Origin: Gordionus sp. m RMFG-2023
Lineage: Eukaryota; Nematomorpha; Gordioida; Chordodea; Parachordodidae
Reading direction: 5' to 3'
Assembly: GCF_954871325.1 (NCBI RefSeq)
Contig: NC_088775.1
Coordinates: 22,421,561-22,485,560 of the forward strand
DNA: 64,000 nt
In this document: one piece after another, positions 43,271-54,265 of the stretch
How positions within the stretch are numbered: position 1 is the first letter of the stretch
Layout of the letters: every line of letters starts with the position of its first letter
Program-made: the position numbers and the translations under genes
Notes under the pieces: generated by a model
What the model was told of the DNA's origin: nothing
Database searches by the model: none
The model's input: only the letters and a program-made list of their open reading frames with translations

Positions 43271-45487
43271 TAGGCGCGGGCCTAATTTTTCATTCACGGC
43301 CCGCCCGCTCACGGTGGCAATAAATAAAATTCACGCCCATTCACGCTTACCACTAAAAAATTTTCGACCCGACCCGCTCACGACAAGCAATATTTTGATT
43401 CACGCCCGTCACGCCCGAAAATTCACGGTGTTTTTAAATTTTTCAAAACTATTGCTATAATTTTACAATTTTTTGAATTCATTCTATTTATTTCTTTAAT
43501 TTTTAATCCATATTAATAACAAAAAATAAATATAATCTATAAATCGAAATTTATTTAGAAAAAGAAGAATGTCCATCTTTTTTTATTTGAATTGTGTACG
43601 TCTTTCTTCTAATAAGAGATTGGTTACAGAAAATAACCTATCACTAGAAGCCGAACTTGCAGCTGACAAAATTTTACTCGATAATTTTCTCAAGAATATC
43701 CCTGCTTCCAAAACTTCAAATATTGTTTTGTTATTTATCTTATATGAATCTTTTAAGTTCATCCTCACAGCCTTCGTCGGTGATGTTGATGCTACATCAG
43801 AATCATCTAGAAATTCTCTAATGAGTGTAGGATGAATTAGGAAAGTGATAGTTGGTATTGACCATTTAGAATATACGGTTTTTTATGAGTTTAGGATAAG
43901 TTAGGAAAGCTATAAATGATAGTTGGCATGACTTATGCATATCATCTAATTTTATATCATTTAGCATTTTTAAGATTGTTTTATATATATCATTTTCTTC
44001 TTTAAATTCGGATCTATAATTAAGCCTGCCTTATGTAGTGGCTGCATAATAATCTTTTAAAAGAAATCTTGTTCTATATTTTAAGGGTTTGATTATTATT
44101 GTATCACGTTCAGAAGGTTAATAAAATTTTACTATTTTTGTTTCCATAGACAAACTTCATTTATTGTGGGACGAGAATCTGCTCTCAGATTATCCGAGCA
44201 TTCTTTAAATATTGATAAAAATTTATCTAACTCGCGTATGATGCTGATATCAATTGTGGCTAATCTATTTAATTTTTGCTACAAGTACGCCTGTATTTCA
44301 GAATATGATTTTAAGAAACTCTGCATCATGATATATACAGAGTTCCATCTCGTTATTCTCGCTGTTACATCTTGTTTAAGGGTGTGGTTTAGTTTGCTAT
44401 TAGCTGTAGATTGTTTGAAATATTGTACTATTTTTTTTACACCATTTATATTTAAGGCTATTTCAATTAAACAATTGTCAAAAACATAATGCATAATATT
44501 ATTTGTATATGGCATATACATGCTAGCGTTTCGTCATCTTTGAATGCACTTATAAGATTTGCTTCGTTATCACTCACAAGTCACAACTATACTATACATT
44601 TTTTCAAGTAATTTTCTACGTCTGTATATTCTCCTAAAATTGAATTGACTACACTTTAATTTTGACGTTTTTTTATCCATTGCCCTTGTGGCCAAAACAA
44701 ATGTTTTTAATTTAAAATCCTTAATGATAATATGTCCTATAATGGTTAAAAAAACTTAGATTTTTATAGTCATCCGTCCAAATATCAGTGATTATGGACA
44801 AGTAATTATTATAGGTCATGCTTTTAATCTTAAATTTTATTTCATAGTATATTTTTGGACCTATAGTATTCATGAGAGTTTTTCGTTTCACAACTTTTAT
44901 ATTTTGTTATCCATATGTAACACCAACATTTATCTCTTGGCCTAGCTTGTAAAATCCTTCACTTTCTGTTGCATTTAAAGATTGAAGATCTTTACTAATA
45001 AAATATAACTGACTTTTCTGTAAAATGTTTAAGCAAAATTTAGCATAAAGTCTCGCGATAAAAAACACCTAAACATAAAAAGAAAATAGAACTAACGAAA
45101 TGATACCGGATGTTGTTTATAAAATGCGGAAGATTTTTAGTTTTCATAAATTATTCTTTTTTAAAAAGGAACTAAATTAAATAGGAATTATAAAATTGCA
45201 AATTTATATTTATAAATAAATAATTTTAAAATTAAAATTTCCGTGATTTACGGGAAATTTATGAACAATACAAATTTATTAAATATAATTTAAATCATTT
45301 GATTTGCATATTCAATTAGTTTTTGTTTTGATATTATATAATTTGATATTTAGTTATAAAATAAAACTGATTTATATATAAATATTCTAATTATCTTCTA
45401 AAAAATCAAAATATTATTCCTATCCATCCACAATACCAATACAATATTTCGTTAATCTTGGGTTTTTAATATAAATTCCTAGCCCTA
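43271..45487 (-). mobile_element. Hermes/hobo-like hAT (right limit uncertain)
   Basis: The left end begins TAGGCGCGGGCC and carries repeated G+C-rich CACGGCCCGCCCGCTCACG and CACGCCC motifs. The transposase lies on the minus strand with its C-terminus near the left end. The right limit given is a TAGGGCTAGG-type terminus at 45487; it does not match the left end, so it may belong to another repeat. No target duplication could be matched. Confidence 0.6.
43583..44900 (-). pseudogene. Hermes/hobo-like hAT transposase remnant
   Basis: Reading the minus strand from 44900: a block with WTDDYKNISFF, then SDNEANLISAFKDDE, IVQYFKQSTANSKLNHTLKQ, DVTARITRWNSVYIMMQSFL and RPTINEV. It ends in LSAASSASSDRLFSVTNLLL at 43680. 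The first Asp, the KQ-x(n)-TRWNS block and the dimerisation domain are in the right order for Hermes/hobo-type transposases. The S-x-x-ER signature is degraded to SSDRLFS. Several frame changes and stops are present. Confidence 0.78.
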
Positions 45488-46112
45488 ATCATAACTATAA
45501 GTCGGTTTATTTGATGAAGATTTTATTCATCTATTTAAAATTTTGAGCTCTCAATTTGATATATATATATATAATTTAGTTCTTGAAGAATGGGAAATAT
45601 CTAGAGACATATTTTACATGTTTTCCCAGAATTAGCCTTTCTAAAAAATTTATATAATTTAACATCTTACAAATTTGAATTTGATCGATTTTTTCCATTT
45701 GCATTACTAATACTATTTTCTAAATCGATAGTTATTCTTTAACCGAATATGGTGGTTCAATTATATTATCATCTTAATGATTTCAATTTCTAAAAATAAA
45801 AATATAATACTACCTACTAAATTAAATCATTTGACTAATGAATGAAACAGAAGAATATAAAAAATAAACGATGAAAGAAATGATAAAGTGTTAGGCATTA
45901 AATAATCATGCTTTATATGTACATGTACATTAATTAAAACGCAATTCATAGTAAACTTTTATCTTTTTTAATCGGTCTTTGGTCGGACGACTAGACCGTG
46001 GGACCGGATCGTCTCGTCAGACACAATAGTCAAATGAGATTGAACTGGACCGGAAAACACTAATATAATCAAACTCGAAAAACATTTTCTAGGCATTTTA
46101 TTATATTAGACT
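45488..46112. other. A+T-rich stretch with a G+C island, no gene
   Basis: Mostly featureless. A G+C-rich patch at 45975-46045 (GGTCGGACGACTAGACCG, then GGACCGGATCG) resembles the terminal blocks of hAT elements, but no matching opposite end was found. Confidence 0.4.
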
Positions 46113-46466
46113 GTGAAACTTAGGGGAAAATATCCCAATTTTAAGACGTCCAGAGAAAGAAAGTATCCCTATATTTTAATCTGGAGAGAAAGGCTAAAAG
46201 ATCTAAAGTTTAGTGAACAAATCAAACGATTTGCAGATTATGTCTTTCTCATTTATGCCACCTTACAAATAAATGTTATCAGCGCAATGAAGCAATTTAT
46301 TCCTTACCCTGCTAATTATCATATTAATTCACTATATATTATTTATAAAATATGTTGGTTATATGATTATTTTGAAAAAAAGTTCGAAATATTCTTATTA
46401 CTTTTAAAGTCAAGACCATTCAATAGTTTTCTCGTAAATTTTACGGATATAACGTCTCCCAATTAA
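46113..46466 (+). CDS. Unknown 117-residue open frame
   Basis: The frame runs from MKLRGKYPNFKTSRERKYPY to FVNFTDITSPN, basic at the N-terminus and hydrophobic/aromatic in the second half (INSLYIIYKICWLYDYF). No family is recognised. It ends 18 bases before the hAT-type element at 46485 and lies upstream of RING1 in the same direction. It may be chance: A+T-rich DNA yields frames of this length. No splice or start context decides it. Confidence 0.2.
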   Translation: MKLRGKYPNFKTSRERKYPYILIWRERLKDLKFSEQIKRFADYVFLIYATLQINVISAMKQFIPYPANYHINSLYIIYKICWLYDYFEKKFEIFLLLLKSRPFNSFLVNFTDITSPN

Positions 46467-46484
46467 GTATTACAGGGTTAATAT

Positions 46485-47734
46485 CAATGTTGTTAGAGCT
46501 ACTTTTGAAAATAGCTCGCTATAAACTACTTTAAAAAGTATCTTTGCTATTAATTATCCATTTTTAAAAAAATAGCGCTCTATATCTATTAAATTTTAAT
46601 ATAGCTTGGCTACTTTTCAATTACGTCTAAATTTTTCCTTGAGTATGGGCGAATAAATAAAACATCGTCGCCCCAATTTTTTTTATAATCGTAAATTAAA
46701 TCTTTATTTCAATTTTAAATATAATAATATCTTTATAATTAACTATTAGTTATATATATATAATTTAATTAGTATATTTTTTATTTGCTTTTAATAGAAT
46801 GTCTCTCAAAGTATCCATCTATCAATGAACATCTAACATTCTTTGTCAGTCTAAATAATCTCTTTACAGGAGAACTGGATGGGATAGTATTATATTTTAT
46901 TAAAAGTGGGAACTTTTAAAATGTTAAGAAGATGATTTCAACAAATTTGTTAGATGCTCAAAATGTGATGATGATACACATAATTCATAAGCTAATCTAC
47001 TAATAGGCTTATCCATACTTATTGCGTTCATCTCTATGCTCAATATTCTTTAAAAGATGGCTAGAGCATAGCGGCAATTATATTTTTGTGAAATCTAAAT
47101 TTAAAAAATTAATTATGATTCCTTCTAAGGACTTGTACAAGAGGTTGGCAGTATTCTAAACCATACATTCTTTCAAGTTTTAGGGATAGTTTAGATATTA
47201 TTGGGGCATTAAAAGCTTGGTACAAGTCAATTTCCCATTAGAAAATATCAAGAGTATTGGCTAAAGATTTCATAACCTATAAAAATGTTAGAAGATGTAG
47301 AATTTAAATGTAATAGACAGTTTCATTTATCTAGATTTCCTTTACCTTTAAACATAAAACACTCCTAATATTGGTTAAAATCAAATTTGAATATTTTTTT
47401 GTTTTGCCTTTTCCTATATAAAATATCTAACTTAAATCTATATATAGATTTATGATTTTGAAAAAGATGTCATCTTCCAAAATAATTAAATGAATGGAAG
47501 AATTGCTTGAATAAATTTAATTTTTAAAATATATACATTGTTTTTATAATATAAAAATTAGTTTATATTCATCATTTTAAAATATTGATAATTTTTTAAA
47601 GTAGAATGTTTAACTTAATTCTAGCTATCGAAAAAAATAATGGCTCTATTAATTAGCTACTTTTTTAAATATATAAAGTATCATCACTACTAAAAAAAGT
47701 AGCGCGCTACTCTTTAATTATTTTAACAGCATTG
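46485..47734. mobile_element. hAT-type element just upstream of RING1
   Basis: The left end CAATGTTGTTAGAGCTAC and the inverse of the right end (CAATGCTGTTAAAAT) form the terminal repeat. Subterminal AGCTAC/GTAGCGCGCTAC motifs recur at both ends. Flanks GTTAATAT and GTTTATAC agree at six of eight positions. Scattered plus-strand coding scraps (for example ALKAWYKSISH near 47215) are too broken to name. It stops 129 bases before the RING1 start codon, so it bounds the proximal promoter. Confidence 0.7.
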
Positions 47735-47863
47735 GTTTATACCACCCAACACCAAAAAAGGATTACCTGACCGATCTGATATTTAATATTTGGTACCTCC
47801 TTACCCTTAATCATAATTATTTTATCATTTTGGGCATTTAATTATATCCCAGGAATATCTAAA
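47735..47863 (+). promoter_or_regulatory. Proximal upstream region of RING1
   Basis: Only 129 bases separate the hAT-type element from the ATG. There is no obvious TATA box at a fixed distance, which is usual for housekeeping Polycomb genes. The context ATCTAAAATGTCT has A at -3. Whether the transcript starts here or inside the transposon cannot be seen. Confidence 0.3.
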
Positions 47864-48368
47864 ATGTCTCAAGATACTCATTCAAATTCTCAATTTAATA
47901 GCAAATTTTGGGAATTAAATTTATATGAATTGCACCGTCTACCCCAAAAGATTATCGAAGATGATACAAAAATTGCCATTTCCAGTCGCAGTTTAAACAG
48001 CGAGCTAATGTGTCCTATATGCTTGGATATGCTTAAAAACACGATGACCACTAAAGAATGTCTACATCGATTCTGTCAAGAATGTATTATAACTGCTTTA
48101 AGAAGTGGTAATAAAGAATGCCCTACTTGCCGTAAAAAATTGATTTCAAAACGTTCACTCAGACCAGACCCAAATTTCGATTCTCTAATAGCAAAAATAT
48201 ATCCTTACAGGGAAGAATACGAAACTAAAAAAGAGCGCAAATGGGCAAACCTAAGTATCCAAACAATTAAACAATGTCTCTCGGGACAATATAATAATAA
48301 TATAAAAAATGGAAATCAAGAAATAATTAAAACATCAGCGAATTGTGCCCAAGATTCGAATGATTTAG
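47864..48368 (+). CDS. RING1: RING1 exon 1 (RING finger)
   Basis: 168 codons plus one base. The start ATG is chosen because the first residues (MSQ...) and the WELNLYEL helix align with the N-terminus of animal RING1 proteins. The exon ends GATTTAG|GTTAAT. Without splicing the frame would end in TAA two codons later, at 48371-48373. Confidence 0.95.
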
Positions 48369-51300
48369 GTTAATTATTAGCCAAAATATATTTTTGTTTT
48401 TTAAATGATTTATTTAGAAACAATTATACCCCATAAGCATGATAACAATTCTAACATTTTAGCCCCAAATTTTAACCTTGATCAAATTGAGATTATATTT
48501 AAACCTCACCCTAACAATAATTCAACAGAAATAAATTTTTCACGCTTCCTTAAAACCACATCTAATGCCACAGGTTAATATTAATCGAAATTTATATATC
48601 ATTCTTTCTAGATTTGATAAGTTTAAAATATCGCCAATTGAACTGTTAATTTAATGATTAAATTGAATGTGTTACATAGTGTTTTTTCTATATTGATATT
48701 ATCCCATAAATTTTTACCCTATTCAATTATAATTTAATTTTTTTTAAATAAGATAAATATAGTTACGAAACAAAATAAGCAAAAAAATTAGATCCACAAA
48801 TTTTTCATCGATCCGATAAGATTTTTTTTTTGATATTAATACAAAACCGATCCGATATTAAGTATTGATTTTTGTTCATCTATGAACCAATATCATAAAA
48901 AAATCAATAATTTCTTTTCAAAAAAAAACCAACTAAGTTTCACTGATTAAGTGTATTTTATTATTTTTACTCTCCAAAAGTTAATCATCTCGTTTAAAAT
49001 ATAGGCAATGTTTAAGGTAGTGTTGTTAAACTCCTCAATTTATCCGATTTTCAAAACGGCGAAATCTAGACAGCCAAAATATTATTGCCTATGCCACTAA
49101 ATAATAGAAGTCTAAACCTTTCTACTATCTGTGGGTAGAATCTCCAAGCTTGAGGAAAAAAAATTTGCCTATAATCTTGAGTAACCCTAGAAAACGGATT
49201 ATAACATTAGCTGAATGTGACTCATTGATATTTTTAAATCCGTTTCTTTTTGCAGTTAAATTACATGCTATTTTTAGCGATTATATCTTTTAATTCGATT
49301 TTTGAACATTATAAATAAGTTGAATTTTGTTGCCTTTTATTAATTTATTATTATAAAATTATGTATTTAATGAAAAATATTATATATCGGATCGGTTTTT
49401 TGAAAATATCAGCCCAGATCCGATATTTAATATCGGCATAGTCCTAGCTTGTACATGTAATAATTAATATACAAGAGATCCAATTAATTAACTTTGTTTT
49501 AAAATTGTTATAAAAAAAAACATATCAATATTTTGGCCTGATTTTTTCTTTAGCCTCCTATTAACTATGTTTATGCAAAGTTGCATCTATTTTTACAAGA
49601 GTGCTTGCTAAGCCCTGGTTCCCTTTTCCCAGGCATGGAATTTGCTAAAAAATATTTATTGTTGTATTTGGTAAACCTTTTTCGAAATTTTTAACCTCAC
49701 CCCACTTCTCCTTCATCTGCTAGTGTTTTTTCTTAATCGTTTATTTTTTTTCAATATAAACACAAGTTTCAAAACACTACTTTTTTAATAAATATTGTCC
49801 TAAAAAATAACATTTCAGAGACCTTCAGGGCCCGGGCCATGTTGGCTAACTTTCCTCTACCCGTGCCGGTAGAGCTGAGTTTTAAAATATATCTCGCTCA
49901 TAGAATTAATTTTTAACATTATTCGGTCTCGTGGGCTTTAAATCTTTGATTTTATTTTTTAGATATAGACATTTTTAAAAACAATTATTTCTTATTTAAA
50001 AAAAATTAAAATACACCAATATTTGAAAACACGTTTACTAATATTTAAATATTAATTAAATAAAAAATTTATTGCATGTAAATAGATTTTTATGTAAAGC
50101 AATTTTACTTTATTTGAAATTGTTTTAGCATAGTTTTAGATTTATAACTTTCATTTTTTATTAAGCAAATTTTTCTGGGATTAATAGTTAGCATATTTTG
50201 AGGAGAAGAAACCTATATTAGTCATTTGATTTGATTGTTCAAATTCTGAATTTTTAAAAAAAAAAATTGAATTTAATGCTTAGGGATGTAACACAAGAGA
50301 AATTTCCCCTATTTTATAATATGTTAATCAAATAAATACGATTGTTTATTTCCTGATTGATATCAAATAAATTATAGTTTGAAATTATGTTGTTAAGTGG
50401 CCCTATTTAGCATTAAAAGCCAAATTGATATTGCGCACACCTCGAGATTTCATTAATAGATATCTAAGCCTTTTTGTCATCTATGAGCAAAATATCCAAG
50501 CTTGGGTTAGACGTTTTTAAAAATCGAATGTTTAACAACACTAGTCTTAAATATATTTCCTAATTACATTTACAAAGTCGAAAATAGCCTGATTTAGATC
50601 TGAAAGTTTTTTTTCGACCGTTATTCTGGCTGAAACACACGATTTTGCATATCTATATCTTATGTATGGGCCATTCCATGTCAAATCGATCAAAAAAGGC
50701 CCATTTTCGACCGACCCCTTTTAAAATTGTTAAAAATTTCTGGAATTATTTAGAAGGGGAAATAAAAGAGAAAGCCGTTTATTTTAGCTCGCTAGCACAC
50801 CTGGTTCTTGAGATATAGGGGCTTATAGGTACAAAAAAGAGCCAATTTGGAATCTGTAAAATTTTTAAAATGCTTATATCTCAAGAACTATTTATAGTAA
50901 AATATAATATAATATATCATATTGTAGGTAAATAAAATCTCTAAAGGACTATCAAAATAAAATAAAAATTGAGCCAATTTGAGTCTTTAACTTCCGGTTT
51001 ACCTATAATGCTTTACCTGTATTTTTAAGCAAAAAAGGGAGTTTGTTTTCGAAATTTTTCAAAAATATTTCATACACCTCATCTAGGGTCAGGACCAATT
51101 TCGGGAAATAATATTTTAAAATTTATGTATACGGGCCATTCCACGTCAAATCGATCACGATTTGACCGACCTCTTTTAAAATTGTTAAAAATTTCTGGAA
51201 TTATTTAGAAGGGTAAATAAATGAGAAAGCCGTTTATTTTAGCTCTATCACACATGGTTCTCGAGATATAGGGGCTCATAGGTACAAAAAAGAGCCACTT

Positions 51301-51612
51301 TGGAATCTGTAAAATTTTTAAAAAGCTTATATCTCAAGAACTATTTATAGTAAAAAGATATATGTTAATATTAATACATGTTTTTATAATCTAGTCGAAC
51401 ATTTAGCCAAATATTTATCAATGCGAATATCAATAGAAAATATCATAAATCCTGGAATATCAAGCTCCCTGTCTAATTTCTCTATATCTATACTGGATAA
51501 AAATGATCGGTTAATATCTTTAGAACCTCATTCAACTCTTGAGGAAGTTCAACTTAATTTTTATGATTGTAAAATGCCAATTATTATGTATTATGCTTTA
51601 ACTATTAATTAA
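47864..51612 (+). CDS. RING1: RING1/RNF2 E3 ubiquitin ligase of Polycomb repressive complex 1 (three exons)
   Basis: Spliced coding sequence 47864-48368, 48418-48573 and 51395-51612 gives 292 residues; human RNF2 has 336. With a PCGF partner this enzyme mono-ubiquitinates histone H2A in the nucleus. The RING finger uses C50, C53, C66, H68, C71, C74, C86 and C89. I52 (E2 contact) and the basic anchor K96/R97 in [14 protein letters not shown] are kept. The C-terminal RAWUL domain spans exons 2-3, from IEIIFKPHP to [10 protein letters not shown]. The linker between domains is shorter than in vertebrates. Both introns are phase 1 with AG|GTTAAT donors, and no stop or frame break is present. Whether it is RING1A or RING1B-like cannot be decided; invertebrates usually have one copy. 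Confidence 0.95.
48369..48417 (+). other. RING1: RING1 intron 1, 49 bases
   Basis: GTTAAT donor, TTATTTAG acceptor, T-rich throughout. It interrupts codon 169 after its first base (phase 1). Confidence 0.92.
48418..48573 (+). CDS. RING1: RING1 exon 2 (linker and start of RAWUL)
   Basis: Begins after TTTATTTAG at 48417 and restores the frame as GAA (E169). It encodes [19 protein letters not shown] and then [20 protein letters not shown] with a terminal TTSNAT. These match the vertebrate IELVFRPHP and KTSGNAT blocks. It ends ACAG|GTTAAT. It is only 156 bases long and has no start codon. Confidence 0.93.
48785..49446. repeat. Fragment of a hAT-like repeat with CCGATATT motifs
   Basis: The right terminus is the inverse of TAGGACTATGCCGATATT and ends at 49446. 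Near the left, ATCGATCCGATAAG and ACCGATCCGATATTAAG occur. The motif style resembles the TAGGGGTGTACC family at 31503 but the sequence is not the same family. The left end is not clear. Confidence 0.45.
49018..50543. mobile_element. Candidate element with TAGTGTTGTTAAAC ends
   Basis: Left TAGTGTTGTTAAACTCC and right GTTTAACAACACTA are inverse over about 14 bases, each followed inward by an AAGCTTG-containing stretch. Flanks do not give a clean duplication. The right part (ATCTATGAGCAAAATATCC) is shared with the small repeat at 62148-62345. A hAT-type end CAGAGACCTTCAGGGCCC begins inside at 49818. The pairing of the two ends is uncertain. Confidence 0.4.
50666..51110 (+). repeat. GGGCCATTCC long-repeat arm, first copy in RING1 intron 2
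   Basis: From ATGGGCCATTCCATGTC onward this matches the arms of the element 37800-40979, including TAGCTCGCTAGCACACC and GTTTACCTATAATGC. It lies in the same direction as the left arm (37800). No inverse partner is present in this intron, so it is a solo or truncated arm. Confidence 0.8.
51132..51358 (+). repeat. GGGCCATTCC long-repeat arm, second copy in RING1 intron 2
   Basis: A direct, shorter repeat of the copy at 50666, starting GGGCCATTCCACGTCAAATC and ending at ACTATTTATAGTAAAAAG. It lacks the inner half of the arm. Exon 3 starts 37 bases later. Confidence 0.8.
51395..51612 (+). CDS. RING1: RING1 exon 3 (end of RAWUL)
   Basis: Begins after TATAATCTAG at 51394. The split codon G|TC gives Val, followed by [18 protein letters not shown], matching vertebrate VDHLSKYLAVRLALEEL. 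It ends with [14 protein letters not shown] and a TAA, matching the vertebrate end KPMELYYAPTK. The in-frame ATG at 51421 is internal, not a start. Confidence 0.93.
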
Positions 51613-52727
51613 ATTAATTTATTGTATTAAAAATGGTTCATAATAATTTTGATATATATTATTTATTTCTCGCCGAAAAATAAAAATTATATCATCTGAA
51701 CTTTTTCGGTAATCTTAATTTGAGCATTAACTTATATACATGATTTTACTTAATTTAGATTTGGACTAAGGTCTGATGTTTAGTCTGTGAGTTGGCTATG
51801 GTTCCATTAATATCCATTGACGAATATTTTTGTTCGAAGAATAAGATTAGTTTAAATTTTTAGATTTAGCTTCTTCATAAATTTCGATAAAATTTGCAAA
51901 AAAAAAATTTAGAAAAATGATTACGAAAATATACTGGTAGGTAAATTCATGCATGGCTATGGAACATCATTATATATGGCCTCCATCACTAAATTATGAA
52001 AAATGTGAGTGCAAAATATGATATAAGGCGAAAACAATCTCCATTCCTTATCTCTAGTTATATGGGGCTTTAAAGATTAAAAATGACAAACTCAAAACTG
52101 GAAAGATCATAGAAAATTCCGGTGCAGAGTATTTTTAAAAAAGTGGTTCTGGTTCCTAATATTTTAAAAAGTAGGTTCTGGTTTTTCAGGTTTGCTGGCT
52201 CCAAACTTTTAAAGAAATAAAAAAATTAAACAAATAAACCTTCCAAAATTAATTTTACAACATTTTGAACCATATATTTATAAATTTTGTTAATTCCAGT
52301 TCCTGGAAATTTTAAAATGGACTGGTTATCTAAAAAAAAAGAGGCTTCCGATTTTATTTGTACCAGTTGCTAGATTCTAGGATCTAAATTCTCATATATT
52401 TAAAAATAATTAAACCCAAGAAGTTTTATTTTTAAAACAAAAATTCTAAGTTATTTTAAAATATATTATTTGTGTTTTGGGGGAACTTGTAGTCTCATGA
52501 TTGGAATAATTTAAAGATTCTTGTATAGTTTGGATAAATGTATTCAATTCGCATGATTTTTTTTTGAATTTCCTGAAAATAATTTTGAATTTTATTATAT
52601 AATTTATATTTTCTGCTAATATATTTTTTATGGATATGACAAAAAAATATACAAATGACTGTCAAGTCTAAGACTAGAGATGACATTATGGGAAAAGAAG
52701 CTATACATTCAAAATGTTTTATATATA
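51613..52727. other. RING1 3' flank and intergenic repeat debris
   Basis: A polyadenylation-type AATAAA lies at 51679-51684, 67 bases after the stop codon. Further on, 52130-52370 has repeated TGGTTCTGGTT and CAGGTTTGCTGG pieces. Bases 52420-52500 match in inverse the dispersed repeat at 28390-28460. No other gene is seen. Confidence 0.5.
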
Positions 52728-54260
52728 CACTACCGGCCATAAATGACTGTCCACCCTGCATTTTTACATAAAAAATTAATAACTTAAAACTTTTTAACCT
52801 ATTTGGGTAAAAGCGAATTGATTAATTAATTTAAGATGTCTAGACATATTTAGAAATAAAAAACTCGGAATTTCTATAAATTTTTCTATGAAATTTTAGC
52901 CTTTGAAAACAACATGTCAAAAATGATCAATTTGTTAAATAGGGTTCATTAGTTTTTTTCAGCAACAATTTTATGGTGCCCATTGTTTTTTGGAAGAAAG
53001 TCATTAATCACATTCTAATCTGCTTATTAATACCCATTTTTAATTATTTTAGATTTTTTTTGTTTTAAATCATTGTTTAAAGAAGTCTTTATAAATTTTA
53101 ACGGACATTCTACCAAAATGATTAAAAGAAAAGAAATTTCTATTCCAACTAAATGCAAAATATTAAACATAAGTGGCAAAAGTAGCGCCGAATTGCCAGA
53201 GAATTAACCCTAGCTCGACGAACAGTCGATTGTATACTTAAAAGATTACGCAACAATAATACAATATCTAATCCAAAGAGGCCTGGAAGACCTCGCAAAA
53301 CGACTTTAAGAGATGATAGGTATATAGCAAGGATCAGTAAACGCAATCGAAACCTTGTCGCCTCAGAGATAGCTACGGAGATTAATCGGACTCGGGAAAA
53401 CCCGATAAGTGTCACAGCTGTGAAAAGGCGCCTTAGGAGCTTTGAACTTTATGGTAGGGTAGTGGTCAAAAAGCCACTCTTGAGCAAAAAAATAAACTCA
53501 ATCGATTAGACAAGACACGAAAACATCAATTTTGGACATCTGCCATGGTATCAGATCTTATGGAGTGATGAGTCAAAATTCGAAAGCTTCGGTTCTAAAA
53601 GAAGGCAATATATCAGCCGCTCAGCTGGAGAGACTGCATAATTTCTACAGTCAAATTCGGGGGAGGGTCTGTTATAGTGTGGGGGTGCTTTCGTGCCGGG
53701 GCAACCGGCGACATTGTCAAAATTAAAGGAATCCTTAACAAGGAGTGATACCGGCAAATCATTGAGGACCATGTGATTTCATCAGGAATAACTTTATTTC
53801 AACAAGATAATGACCCAAAGCATACATCCAGGCTATGCAAAGATTATTAACAAAATCTACAACACGGTATTCTCGAGTTGATGACTTGCCATCCCAGTTT
53901 CCCGATCTCAATTCAATCGAATTTTTATGGGATCACCTTGATCGACAAGCGCGAAAAAGCCTTCTAACCTCTCATTCGCACCTTTGGGAAGTATTACAGA
54001 GAGAATGGAACAATATCACTTCCGAATATTTAAAAAATCTCATTGAAAGATTACCAAAAATTTGTGTAGCAATTATTAAGAATAAAGGTGGTCATATTGA
54101 TGAGACCAAAATTTGATCTTAATTAATTGCTATGTCTTTTATTTTCTGTAATTTTATGCAATATGTAAACTTATAAATAAATTTGATAAACCTCATATTG
54201 TGTTTTATTTTTCTTATTTTAAGAAAATGCAGGGTTGGCAATCATTTATGGCCAGTAGTG
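52728..54260 (+). mobile_element. Tc1/mariner DNA transposon
   Basis: Terminal repeats CACTACCGGCCATAAATG (left) and the inverse of CATTTATGGCCAGTAGTG (right) match over about 37 bases with a few changes. TA dinucleotides flank both ends (52726-52727, 54261-54262), as for this superfamily. A single transposase frame, now broken, lies inside on the plus strand. At 1533 bases it is close to full length. Confidence 0.92.
53100..54116 (+). pseudogene. Tc1-like transposase remnant
   Basis: A paired-type helix-turn-helix N-terminus gives RRIARELTLARRTVDCILKR and SNPKRPGRPRKTT (the GRPR hinge) at 53187-53300, followed by VTAVKRRLRSFELYGRVVVK. Catalytic blocks are ILWSDESKF (Asp at 53567-53569), FQQDNDPKH (Asp at 53806-53808) and PDLNSIEFLWDHL (Glu at 53919-53921). 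The last frame ends at 54116. Several frame changes and stops make it inactive, and they prevent an exact D-to-E spacing count. Confidence 0.9.
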
Positions 54261-54265
54261 TATAT

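Larger units (their letters stand above)
48574..51394 (+). other. RING1: RING1 intron 2, 2821 bases, repeat-filled
   Basis: GTTAAT donor and TCTAG acceptor, phase 1. It is almost entirely repeat: a GATCCGATATT-type repeat (48785-49446), an element with TAGTGTTGTTAAAC ends (49018-50543) and two copies of the GGGCCATTCC long repeat (50666-51110 and 51132-51358). The second ends 37 bases before exon 3. The native acceptor region seems spared. Confidence 0.85.

Noticed and set aside
43271-45487. A single complete hAT with matched ends
   Set aside because: The left (TAGGCGCGGGCC) and right (TAGGGCTAGG) termini differ and the flanking octamers do not match, so the right limit is probably another repeat.
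51421-51612. 63-residue independent small gene starting at ATG 51421
   Set aside because: It is the continuation of RING1 exon 3; the upstream codons VEHLAKYLS match the RAWUL domain and join exon 2 in phase.
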